NCBI GenBank assembly: GCA_025765595.1
Contig: JAIVFH010000274.1
Span: 1-35,635, forward strand
Length of the DNA stretch: 35,635 nucleotides
Direction: 5' to 3'
From: Obelidium mucronatum
Lineage: Eukaryota > Chytridiomycota > Chytridiomycetes > Chytridiales > Chytriomycetaceae
The notes below the pieces were generated by a model. The model searched no databases and had not been told where the DNA came from. It saw nothing but the letters and a program-made list of their open reading frames with translations. Made by a program: the position numbers and the translations under genes. This document shows positions 1-9,930 of the stretch, piece after piece; positions within the stretch are counted from its first letter, which is position 1, and every line of letters starts with the position of its first letter.

Positions 1-403
1 TGTCTGGGGGGGCGGTTATCTTGATCTTTGGTTGGGAGGTACCCTCATCACAACAGGCTTTTTTTCTTGCTGACAATTGTTTAAGTGTCGCATCAGACAA
101 GGTGCATCAGATGCGCAGTTTTGTAGAGAAGACACCAATTCAATACCAATTCAAAGTCGCTATCTAAGGTCACACAAACAAGTCACAATCAAAATTCTAT
201 TGCAATTTATACCATTAAAGCGATTTCAAAATATTAAAAAACTAACTTTAAAAAATGAAATCAAAGACGTAATGGTTCAAGGGACAGGTTCATTCAGCCA
301 GTTTGGTGAACCATCCAACGTTAAAAGCATTACCCCAATACTTGATAAATGCGGGAGGCCAGGTGCTACAGCTTGATGCGACGTGAATGGATGCTTGACA
401 TGG
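1..403. other. No gene recognised at left edge
   Basis: AT-rich sequence downstream of the first WOPR gene. The open frames here are short, lack recognisable motifs and have the Lys/Ile-rich composition of translated non-coding DNA. It is probably the 3' flank of the gene that ends at 404. Confidence 0.5.
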
Positions 404-1108
404 TTACTGTAAATGCGGTGTGGACCGCTCAGACTCAGGTGCTGGAGACAGCGGCACGATGGTTGGGCTTGAATTATGCGATTTCAACACAAATTCTGGA
501 GTGGGAGAACGGCACACTACCAAAGGTGTAGTTTTACGTAACGCCAACTTGGAAGGCGTATCCAAGTGAGCCCGAGGATTGAGTGGATCCACATCTTTGG
601 GATAAAAGTAGGCAACGATGCGAAACGACTTCCCATTCGACCCCATAACTGTGGCTGTCCGTTTCACAAGACCATTGACTACCAACCGTGTATTTGGTCG
701 CAGTCCACTAGTTTGGAATTCAGCAGGTTCTTTATAACTCTGTCGGATCTGCTGAAAGTTCTTGCTTGTAATCTGTTCAATCTCGCGGTACATGAGGAAT
801 CGGCCCCTGCTTCTTGATAGACTCCATTTCCCGCCGTCTCGGAAAATTTTGATGGCTCCTTCTTCAAAGACAATGACTGTGCCGCTTCGAATCCGTAACT
901 GTTTCGAATCGACGCAGTTATTGTTGCTGAGAAGTGGCAGTTTCCCTGCAATGCATTGCTCAACCAGTAGTTTACAGTCTTGTGCAGAGTTGACGTGTCC
1001 GTAGAATGTTTCAAAGCGCTGGCCAGATAACGTCAGTGAGGAAACATAGTCGCTGAAGAATTGTGGTGTTGCAGATGACTGTTGCATTGATGGTGTTGGC
1101 TGCTGCAT
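404..1108 (-). CDS. WOPR (Gti1/Pac2 family) transcription factor, copy 1
   Basis: A 234-residue protein in one exon, ATG at 1108 and TAA at 404. Seen: both halves of the WOPR DNA-binding region. The first half (about residues 31-109) has FETFYGHVNSAQDCKLLVEQ, then LRIRSGTVIVFEE, a W-S-x-S-R segment and FLMYRE. The second half (about 139-171) has RPNTRLVVNGLVKRT followed by FRIVAYFYP. Known: Wor1, Ryp1, Gti1 and Pac2 proteins are nuclear regulators of morphological switching, sporulation or nutrient response that contact DNA through both halves. The remainder is a short Ser/Pro-rich tail. It lies head-to-tail with two more WOPR genes upstream (1737-2695 and 3161-4314), which suggests local duplication. 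Of the three it is the only intact single-exon copy. Family assignment is firm; target genes and biological role cannot be read from the sequence. Confidence 0.9.
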   Translation of the reverse strand: MQQPTPSMQQSSATPQFFSDYVSSLTLSGQRFETFYGHVNSAQDCKLLVEQCIAGKLPLLSNNNCVDSKQLRIRSGTVIVFEEGAIKIFRDGGKWSLSRSRGRFLMYREIEQITSKNFQQIRQSYKEPAEFQTSGLRPNTRLVVNGLVKRTATVMGSNGKSFRIVAYFYPKDVDPLNPRAHLDTPSKLALRKTTPLVVCRSPTPEFVLKSHNSSPTIVPLSPAPESERSTPHLQ

Positions 1109-1736
1109 TGTATATACTGTTGTCGATGATTTGATTTTGCCTCGGTTGCTTTTTTTTTATGCTCCCGTTATCAAGGGTTTTCAGATGATAAGACTTTTGC
1201 TTATCAATGGCGTGCCAATTTGCGTGCCTTCGAGATTTTTTTGATTTTGCCACCACGCACTTATATTTCATACTGCAAAGTGCAGGAAAGCAAGGGCCGC
1301 TAGCGTTAAATAACTCACTTAATTGAACCACTTGTCTTGGTCTGACCCTGGTCAACTGTGATGACCCGCAACTCTTATTTGTCACCTTATCAGTGTATGG
1401 TCAAGCCCTAAAAAATCAATGACGCAATGAGAAAAAATATTCAATTTGATGAACCAGTGTTATCTTTGAAACGCTATCCTATTATTGAATTCCATATTCC
1501 AATATATTGATACATACATTATACCATTCAGTTTTGGCGATACAATGTTGCGGGTCTGAAAAACAAAGATCATAAAACTTAACTTAGTAATCTTCATTGT
1601 ATACGGTATGCAAAAGAAAAAACAAAAAACAGTCTAACAAAATCAAAAAAAAACTAAGTACACAAGAAAAACATGCCCAAATAAAAAGAATATAAAAAAA
1701 AGTCGTCTTTCTCGCTTTTTTGTCTCTTGTAAGGTT
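1109..1736. other. Spacer between WOPR copies 1 and 2
   Basis: About 630 nt of AT-rich DNA holding the upstream region of copy 1 and the 3' flank of copy 2. An A/T-rich ATATAAG-like element lies near 1261-1270 on the minus strand, about 150 nt before the copy 1 ATG. I see no coding sequence or RNA gene. Confidence 0.5.
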
Positions 1737-2695
1737 CTACTGATGAAATGAGTACTGTTGATGTGGTTCCCGTGATTGCTGAGTTGCTGAAAAGTTGCGA
1801 TTGATTGGAGCGAGAATGACAGGGTAGGTCATCCATATCGGATCTATTCTATGGTAATCCCAATGTGATAGGCCGGAAAGGCCGCCACACGGACAACCAG
1901 GGCGCGGAGGGTAGTAATTTGATGATGACGGCATGCTGCGTAATGGTGCATTGAATGTCTGTGGGCTTCCGCGTATTGGCGTGCTGTGTGATGAAGAAGA
2001 AGGAGATGGGCGAATTGGCAATGCTTGATGGTGATACTGCTGCTGCTGCTGCTGGGGAAGGTCATTAAACCGCTGCAGCTGCGACAGATGCGGAATATCG
2101 CTTGGCAGCGGCAGATGCACCAGCGGGACCTGTGTAGTCTGCCTGTAGTAGTGCTCGACGTCTCGCGGGCGGAAGTACCCGATGACTCTGTATCTTAGGC
2201 CGTCGCTGCCCATCAGCGTAATTGTGCGCTTTGCCATTCCGTTTGGCACCAGGCGGGTCTGCGGCCGCACGTTCGGCGTCGTGAACACCAGGCTGTCCTC
2301 GACTTCGAGTTCGCTAGGCAGCGCGCCGTCGTCCGGACAAACTTCGCGGTAGAGCAGAAAGTCGCCCGAGGCCTTCGACGTCGTCCACAGGCCGCCGTCG
2401 CGCCACCGGACCCGCTTCGACTCGCAGAAAACAATCAGCGACCCGCTGCGGAACGGCAGGCCGCCCGGCTCGGTCGGGAAGTGCGACACTGCCTGCAGGC
2501 GCCCGGAGATGACTGCCTCGACTAGTATCGAGGCATCTGACTTGTCGCGGACGAATCTAGAGTTCGTAAATTAGCATCACCACTTCCCATCTCCGACACA
2601 AGCGGGCATTGGCCGAATGGGCAAAAGCCAATCTAGCACCTCACTCACCCAAAGAAGGTTTCCGGAAACGCATTTGCTCTTCCTTCTCCAATCAT
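1737..2695 (-). CDS. WOPR (Gti1/Pac2 family) transcription factor, copy 2, two exons
   Basis: Predicted as complement(1737..2556, 2649..2695), 288 residues. Exon 1 starts at ATG 2695 and reads MIGEGRANAFPETFFG. The intron (2557-2648, 92 nt) begins GTGAGT, has a CTAAT branch-like site and ends TAG. Splicing gives ETFFGFVRDKSDASILVEA, the expected start of a WOPR region, and this is why I prefer it to the in-frame GTG at 2489. Downstream are FRSGSLIVF, DFLLYRE, NGMAKRT and LRYRVIGYF. Known: both WOPR halves are needed for sequence-specific DNA binding. The C-terminal third is rich in Gln, Ser and Pro and contains CPCGGL; WOPR copy 3 has a comparable CSCGG near its end, which supports their kinship. 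Bases 2100-2500 are strikingly GC-rich compared with the flanks. Confidence 0.87.
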
Positions 2696-3160
2696 TCTAA
2701 TCCGTGTGCCTTCTTCGCCTCCCTTCTTAACGGTATACTGATGGATGACAACTTTTTTTTTCCTCCCTGGCTGGAAGAATGACAAGTGTGATTCCAAACT
2801 GGTTTTCTAATTAAATTTTTGTGATGGTTCCTCAAAAAAAAAACTGATTATTTCCTGCCGCACATGCTTCTTGGAATGGAATTTTCGGCTATTCTTGATG
2901 ACAATCAATAACTTGGAACTTGCGTGAAAAATGCTTGGATCAAAACAACAACTATTCTTGTCAAAATGACTAAAGACACTCTAGACCCCTTAAATCACCA
3001 TAAAAATGTTCCGGTTTACGTGATCTCCATATTTCATTCCATCGCTTATAATGAATACTTCCACTACATTTTTTTTTCGCAAACCCAGCCGTAATAAAAA
3101 CCTGAAATTAACTTATTTATTCTCGTTTCTTCTTACACTATTACTCAGTTTTTTTTTCAT
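2696..3160. other. Spacer between WOPR copies 2 and 3
   Basis: About 465 nt of AT-rich DNA with several A or T runs. It should contain the promoter of copy 2 and the 3' end region of copy 3. No gene or structured RNA is evident. Confidence 0.5.
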
Positions 3161-4314
3161 TTATCCCAAGTGCATATCATTCCTACATTCATATCGGAGT
3201 GGCGCCAAACTCAACGGTCGAGTCAGCCAGTTTGAATGGGCGTGTTGGTGCATCAGTTGTCGAAATTGCATTTGAGCAATCCCGCCACAAGAACAGGCTT
3301 GGGCACCAGGGTGATAACTGCCATTGTCAGAGTAGTACATGTTCTGATAATACGACTCCTTCTCTCCAGCGATGGTAGGCGGTGGAGAATACGGCTCTGC
3401 CTCCATTGGTGGTTGATTATAGGTTGTCGAAAACTGCTCCGGCTGATAATGCTGTGGCTGTACCCTCGGAAATTGTAGTGACTGAGGACTATCCATCACA
3501 TTATTGGATTCCTTGAAAGCACGAGCCACAAGACCGGCGACATGTTCAGTTTGATGAATGTTGACGAGAAATCGTCGGAACTCGGACATTTGGGAAGGAC
3601 ATGACAAAACTACTGGCCCTTGCTGTCTTCGAAACCGGCTAAAGTTTAACGGGTTCACGTCTTGTGGGTGGTAGTATGAAATAACCCGATACCGTAGTCC
3701 ATCGCTACCGGGCAGAGTTCTTATTATTTGTGTTGAGTTTAAACTTTTAATCTCCCCGTTTTGTTTCCTATGGGATAAAACTCACATTGTTCTTTTTGCC
3801 TATCCATTGGGAATAATCTTTTTGCATTCGTCAATCTCTCTATTTAACTGGGTCAACTACACTGACATCCCACACACGCCCAAAAAAAAAAACCTCTCAC
3901 TTGTACAACAAAAAGGGCCCTTGATTCCTCGAAGGACTCCACGACAACCCGTCCCGCCATCTCTGCATATGAGCGGGACTCGAGTTTTCAGAAAATACAA
4001 TCACACTTCCACTCTGGATTCGGAGAGACGCCATCGACAGTGGGTTCATGTTGATTGCACACAGCATGTTACCTGTAAAAAAATTTTCCAAATAGAGGGG
4101 CAGTATAATGTTTTAGGTCAGAGGCGTAGCATGCTTTTTTTTTTATCAAGATAAGAGATCGGCATTTACCTATACAGGCTTCAATCAGGAGGAGGGCGTC
4201 GAGCTCGTCCGCCACGATCCCGCGGAACGTCTCAGGAAAGTCTTGGTATCCGGCACAAAATTGATTGCTCTCCGCTTCGGGCAGGGGAGAGCGGACCATG
4301 TTTTGGCTATGCAT
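3161..4314 (-). CDS. WOPR (Gti1/Pac2 family) gene, copy 3, with in-frame stop in the WOPR box
   Basis: Predicted as complement(3161..3719, 3786..3839, 3901..4072, 4170..4314), 310 codons including the final stop. Exon 1 (ATG 4314) carries ETFRGIVADELDALLLIEAC; exon 2 carries LRIQSGSVIVF and FLLYK; exon 3 (54 nt) reads KEIDECKKIIPNG, then TAG (3800-3802), then AKRT; exon 4 reads TLPGSDGLRYRVISYY. All junctions keep phase and the joined product matches copy 2 almost residue by residue, except that TAG stands where copies 1 and 2 have Leu and Met (a Leu TTG would differ by one base). Translation would stop after 118 residues, before the second WOPR half. Alternatives: a sequencing error, or splicing to an acceptor near 3774 that skips exon 3 and loses the conserved K-R-T. 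The C-terminal tail has CSCGG and a Gln/His-rich stretch. Confidence 0.75.
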
Positions 4315-5200
4315 TTTGTGTTTTTGAAGTCCAAGTGACAGCTAATCGTCAAGTGATGGGGGTCAAACAAGGAGGGTCTGCGAGAGGTGATTTACAACAG
4401 AAACTGTTGAATACGGCTTTTTTTTTTTTTTGCTTGTGGTTTTTTCGTCTTTCGGCTTTTTTTTTCCCTTCTCTCAAAAAAGTTGGAGATCGGAGGAGAC
4501 TGTGTTTCACGAAAAATCCTAAAAAATTTCAAAGTGTTTTGAGTTTCAGACGCCAGATATCACTTTTTTTTGCGATACTGACAGATGAAACGCTTTTCGG
4601 TGGCAGCTGAAACTCGCCTTGTTTCGTTTTCGTAATGGGTGCCTTTACCAGTGTACTCCGTTACATGGAAACAGAGAACTTTGGACAACTCTGTTGCAAC
4701 GCACCCTTTTCTAGTATCTATCCCCCCAAAAAACAGAAACTAGCACGCGCGAAAATCAACCCCCCCTTCTCCCAAATGAATACTGTTTCAAATACGCACT
4801 GCCACCCTAAAAAAAATGCAAATGCCAATGCCACCCAACCCGATCACCACATTTTTTTCCCTAAAAAACATGATCGGCAATAAGGCAAAAAAAGGTGGTG
4901 ATTGAGTCCAAAAACTTAAAATAACACCCCTCCGTGCGCGGCTCGCCGGAACCCAAAAAGGGGGGGCAGCACGGCACACCCGGGAGCCAAAGGAGGCACA
5001 CGATTGGGTGCAACGGACCAAACACAAACACTTAACAAAAGAAAGTTGTTAGAAAACCAAGAAGATCAAGAAGAAGAAGAGACAAGATCACTGGGAAGTC
5101 GCAGCAATCCATGAAGTATTATTTATCGGGTTGGGAAAACAATGAATCCAAAAAAAAAATAAAATAAAAAGAATCAGAAAAAATCAAATAAAAAAACTCT
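4315..5200. other. Gene-poor stretch upstream of WOPR copy 3
   Basis: About 890 nt with many homopolymer runs of A, T, C and G (for example around 4420-4435 and 4958-4966) and no convincing coding frame. It holds the upstream region of WOPR copy 3 and leads into the left minisatellite cluster. I see no RNA gene. Confidence 0.5.
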
Positions 5201-5315
5201 TCAAACCACTTGGAGCTCGCGGATAGCCCCACCACCGCTTCGGCCGATGCCCCTCGGGGTATGCGGCAGCTCTGGTCAAGAGCGCAGTGGGTTGGTTGGG
5301 GGGTGTTTTGCGGGC

Positions 5316-5735
5316 CCTGGAATCGAGATTGGACACACAGCACGATGGGCGGGTTGTCTCACCGTCGCAGCTGTTGGGACCAGTGCGTGCTATGCACCAC
5401 TGGTTCTTGTGTCTTGAATCGATTCTGGAAATCGCTCGCTGGAGTTTCGTTTTGACGGCTCTGGACTGGACTTGGAATCGACTCGGGACACACAGCGTAA
5501 CGGGCGGGTTGTCTCACCGTCGCTGCTGTTGGGACCAGTGCGTGCTATGCACCACTGGTTCTTGTGTCTTGAATCGATTCTGGAAATCGCTCGCTGGAGT
5601 TTTGTTTCGATGGCTCTGGACTGGACTTGGACTTGGAATCGAGATTGGACACACAGCGTAACGGGCGGGTTGTCTCACCGTCGCTGCTGCTGGGACCAGC
5701 GCGTGCTAGTCACAGCTTCGAATCGATTCTGGATT
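5316..5735 (-). repeat. Left cluster of the minisatellite (3 diverged copies)
   Basis: Three copies of a unit recognisable by GGGCGGGTTGTCTCACCGTC, near 5347, 5503 and 5660, followed by a block with GTGCGTGCTATGCACCACTG and TTGAATCGATTCTGG. The unit is the reverse complement of the 133-bp unit at 8245-9930, but the copies are longer (about 155-158 bp), more diverged and carry short insertions. The two clusters therefore form an inverted pair around the gene at 5899-8106. Confidence 0.85.
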
Positions 5736-5898
5736 TTTTAATTTGCAGGAGTCCGGATTTTTTTTTCGAAGCTGGTGGGTGCGTTTTCTTGCTGTTGCTA
5801 CGCTAGTAGGCGCATCCGTTGTTACTGCGTTTTAAAGTACTTCATTTGGAATCAATGTGTGAGGACTGATAATTGAAATCATTTTATTCGGAAAGTAC

Positions 5899-8106
5899 TT
5901 AGTTAGAATCGGAATCAGAACGAACAACCTCCTTTCGTTTTTGGCTTCTACTTGAGGTATGACCCCTCCCCTTTACGATTTCCTCATCGTCATCCTGGTC
6001 ATCCTCATCGTCAAGCAATACCACCAGTTCGTTCTCCGCTTGGTTTTCCACATAGTCAGAATCTGAATCAGAACGAACAACCCCCTTTCGTTTTTGGCCT
6101 CTACTTGAGGTATGAATCCTCCCCTTTATGATTTCCTCATTGTCATCCTGGTCATCCTCATCTTCGAGCAATACCACTTGGTTTTCCTCCGCAGCTCCTT
6201 CTTCCAGTCCATTTGCGTCTCCAACAATCCCAGAGTTATATTCAGCCCACTCAGTCAGGGACATTTGTGTGATTTTCTCCAACATATCACTGACAATGGG
6301 CAAGCAGGAATCGTCGTATAAATCTACCACTTGAGCTGCTCGCATGTACCACGTCAACTGCTGTGTAATTTCGTCATCGTCAAGGTAATTTAACATTCCA
6401 ACGCCTGGTTCAACAATGCTCGTTTCAGAAAAGGGTTAAGAACTAAATTACATTACCGTCATATAGAACGTTTCTGGCCAGTTCAACAAATCTCCTTGAG
6501 TGACTGTATCCGTCAAGAAAAGCAACAGCGACATTACTTCGAATCTGACCCTCTGAAGTGATGTTGTTGTCAGGATCCGCGTATATTTGGTCGAATAATT
6601 TGTAGTCGCACATTATGGGGTCAAAATTCTTGGTCAAACGCCAAGGAGGGGAACATAACTGGCAACCACAAAAGAGAACACCTTGCATTTGGGCGTTCAG
6701 AGATGTTTCAATATAACTGGGCTTTGGAGTCTGGCCAGGATAGCAGGAACAGTCTGGAATCTGTGGGGAGTAGCAATCGTTACCTGCCCCGGCGTGCTGT
6801 GCAAGGCCAAGAAACCCAACTTCGGACCCAGGAAAAAAACGCGAGGCACTCCAATAGTCAGGGTCACGGTCCTTCAATGGTGAATAGTTTCTTGTTGCGT
6901 AGACGACATCGGCTTCTTTCAGTGGAAGGCCATGACCAGTTTGTCGAATAATCGCATGTCTCTCCCCAACAGACGCAGCTCTGATAAAAAACTGTTGAAT
7001 GCAACTAATTCATCCCCTGTACAATTAACTGACCTCGGCTCGTACAAATCCAAAAAATCGTTCCGTTGTCTGAAAATCGTGGTCTTTGTCGTATCCCCTA
7101 TTGAAAGCAAGGTAGAGTAAACTCCCATTACATGTGCATCATAGTGGTCCATCTGCTGGTACGTCAGCCCTGGCACGCTTAAAAGCAAAGCGATACCAGA
7201 GATTTTTATATCCTCCTCCGACACTGTCACCCCAAAAAATTCCTTCATGTAATGAACAAAGACGCTCCTTCTGTTATGTTGCATTTTCTTCAAAGCTCTG
7301 TCCAAAACAGAAAGATGGTCCTTCCGCACATTGTTTGTTACGGCCCAGTCCAATATATGCTCCCAACCTTCCAAGTAAAACTGAAAAGCATTTCCTGAAA
7401 TACGTGAAACACCTTTGGGCAACTTGGCCAACTCCCCTGGCTGAAACTTTCGCCCTGATCGGTGGTATTCTGTAAGCCAATAAGTGGCTGATTCATGAGG
7501 CGGCCAAAAAACGGACAAGGCCATGAGTTCAAGTACTCGAACCACAACTTCTGTTTCACAACTGTCGAGAGGACGGATAAAATGGCAAACGCCGTGTGAA
7601 CGGAAGCGCGCCAGGAGAGCCTCCTTATCAGAGTAATCGAGGAGTGCTGATCAACGAAAATTACTTTAATTAGTATCGATTTGTGCCCACTACTTACTTG
7701 GAAAAGGGGGTATGGATTTGGCCGTAAACTCCAGTGCCTTGTGTATCATGTCGGTGGTCACAGCCAAGGCATCGGCTCGAATCTTGCCATCCAGCAGTGG
7801 CCAAATCTCCAACTCAAGTAAGGAGTCTAAGGTTGAAATGCGCCAGTCATACTTTCGACTGCGGCCGCCATGTCGCACCGTATGTTTGTGCCTGAGGACA
7901 ATATCCAGATTGTCATGGAAAGCCCAGCAGCTGATTTGGTTCCAATCCTGTGGCAGCCGTGCCTTGACTGACAGAACAAAAAACGGCATTGGTCGTGGAT
8001 GAAAGTGGTCATGAACATTGGACGGTTCCAATTTAAACACAGACGTCAGTAACGGCCTCGTTTCCGGCAAGACTGGCGACGTCGGCTGTTTTGGAGTATG
8101 TTGCAT
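5899..8106 (-). CDS. Unrecognised spliced gene with duplicated acidic C-terminus; one probable frameshift
   Basis: Predicted as complement(5899..6404, 6457..7646, 7698..8106), about 701 residues, ATG at 8106. Intron 1 (7647-7697) runs GTAAGT to CAG with a TACTAAT branch-like site; intron 2 (6405-6456) runs GTAATG to CAG. Exon phases and total length fit only if one base is missing near 6905-6930, where the frame changes from RLFDKLV to PLKEADVVYATRNYSP. I do not recognise the family. Seen: a Cys-bearing stretch in the middle (CSCYPG, CGCQLC), a helical-looking region before it, and a C-terminus in which an acidic block (DEDDQDD), a Lys/Arg patch (GQKRK) and SDSDS occur twice. That tail suggests a nuclear or chromatin-associated protein, by inference only. 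The gene sits alone between inverted minisatellite clusters, so it may belong to a dispersed element or a duplicated segment. Confidence 0.65.
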
Positions 8107-8130
8107 TGTTTTCCTGCCCGTACTGTTTGG

Positions 8131-8240
8131 GTGGTAATTTAAAGAAAAAATATTTAAAGACACCTGTCCACGCTGTCGCTCAGTGGTATTTTAAAGAAAA
8201 TATATATAAATTAAAGAAATATGTCCACGCTGTCGCTCAG
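8131..8240. repeat. Short tandem duplication in the upstream region
   Basis: GTCCACGCTGTCGCTCAG occurs at 8166-8183 and again at 8223-8240, each preceded by an AT-rich segment containing TTTAAAGAAAATA. The offset is 57 bp. It lies just upstream of the ATG at 8106, between that gene and the right minisatellite cluster. Confidence 0.8.
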
Positions 8241-8244
8241 CACG

Positions 8245-9930
8245 CTCTGGTGCCAACTCCAATTCAGAGCCATTGAAACTCCAGTGAGGTTTTTATCCAG
8301 AATCGATTCAAGACAGAAGAACCAGCCGTGCATAGCACGCGCTGGCACTGGTGCCAGCAGCGACGGTGAGACAACCCGCCCATCGTGCTGTGTGTCTCGC
8401 ATCGATTCCAAGACAAATCCAGAGCCATCAAAACGAAACTCCAGCGAGCGATTTCCAGAATCGATTCAAGACACGAGAACCAGCTGTGCATAGCACGCGC
8501 TGGTGTCAGCAGCGACGGTGAGACAACCCGCCCATCGTGCTGTGTGTCCCGCATCGATTCCAAGTCGATTCCAGAGCAAGTCTTTTTCCAGAATCGATGC
8601 AAGACACAAGCACCGGCTGTGCATAGCACGCGCTGGTGCCAACAGTGACGGTGAGACAACCCGCCCGTCGCACTGCGTGTCCCGCACCGATTCCAAGTCG
8701 ATTCCAGAGCAAGTCTTTTTCCAGAATCGATTCAAGACACAAGCACCGGCTGTGCATAGCACGCGCTGGTGCCAACAGTGACGGTGAGACAACCCGCCCG
8801 TCGCACTGCGTGTCCCGCACCGATTCCAAGTCGATTCCAGAGCAAGTCTTTTTCCAGAATCGATTCAAGACACAAGCACCGGCTGTGCATAGCACGCGCT
8901 GGTGCCAACAGTGACGGTGAGACAACCCGCCCGTCGCACTGCGTGTCCCGCATCGATTCCAAGTCGATTCCAGAGCAAGTCTTTTTCCAGAATCGATGCA
9001 AGACACAAGCACCGGCTGTGCATAGCACGCGCTGGTGCCAACAGTGACGGTGAGACAACCCGCCCGTCACACTGCGTGTCCCGCATCGATTCCAAGTCGA
9101 TTCCAGAGCAAGTCTTTTTCCAGAATCGATGCAAGACACAAGCACCGGCTGTGCATAGCACGCGCTGGTGCCAACAGTGACGGTGAGACAACCCGCCCGT
9201 CGCACTGCGTGTCCCGCATCGATTCCAAGTCGATTCCAGAGCAAGTCTTTTTCCAGAATCGATGCAAGACACAAGCACCGGCTGTGCATAGCACGCGCTG
9301 GTGCCAACAGTGACGGTGAGACAACCCGCCCGTCGCACTGCGTGTCCCGCATCGATTCCAAGTCGATTCCAGAGCAAGTCTTTTTCCAGAATCGATGCAA
9401 GACACAAGCACCGGCTGTGCATAGCACGCGCTGGTGCCAACAGTGACGGTGAGACAACCCGCCCGTTGCACTGCGTGTCCCGCATCGATTCCAAGTCGAT
9501 TCCAGAGCAAGTCTTTTTCCAGAATCGATTCAAGACACAAGCACCGGCTGTGCATAGCACGCGCTGGTGCCAACAGTGACGGTGAGACAACCCGCCCGTC
9601 GCACTGCGTGTCCCGCATCGATTCCAAGTCGATTCCAGAGCAAGTCTTTTTCCAGAATCGATGCAAGACACAAGCACCGGCTGTGCATAGCACGCGCTGG
9701 TGCCAACAGTGACGGTGAGACAACCCGCCCGTCGCACTGCGTGTCCCGCATCGATTCCAAGTCGATTCCAGAGCAAGTCTTTTTCCAGAATCGATTCAAG
9801 ACACAAGCACCGGCTGTGCATAGCACGCGCGGGTGCCAGCAGCGACGGTGAGACAACCCGCCCGTCGCACTGCGTGTCCTGCATCGATTCCAAGTCGATT
9901 CCGCATCGATTCCACGTCGATTAACCTTGC
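8245..9930 (+). repeat. Minisatellite array, 133-bp unit, about 12 copies
   Basis: The landmark GTGAGACAACCCGCCC recurs at 8366, 8518, 8651 and then every 133 bp to 9848, giving 12 copies. The first interval is 152 bp, and the outermost copies are the most diverged, whereas the central ones differ by a few substitutions only (for example GATTCAAG/GATGCAAG and CACCGATTCC/CATCGATTCC). Each unit contains several TCGATTC and GAATCGAT words and so has local inverted symmetry. Long open frames cross the array on both strands, but 133 is not a multiple of three, so they cycle through all frames and are not evidence of a protein. Confidence 0.95.

Noticed and set aside
3161..3774. WOPR copy 3 read with exon 3 skipped as an ordinary intact gene
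   Set aside because: That reading lacks the K-R-T motif and shows poor alignment at the join, whereas including exon 3 restores a near-perfect alignment apart from the TAG; kept only as a possible alternative transcript.
8265..9893. Long overlapping open frames on both strands (up to 342 residues) across the minisatellite
   Set aside because: They repeat with the 133-bp unit, cycle through all frames and have no start-site or splice support; they follow from a stop-poor repeat, not from a gene.
8245..9930. CRISPR array
   Set aside because: The units are contiguous 133-bp repeats without unique spacers, in a eukaryotic context.
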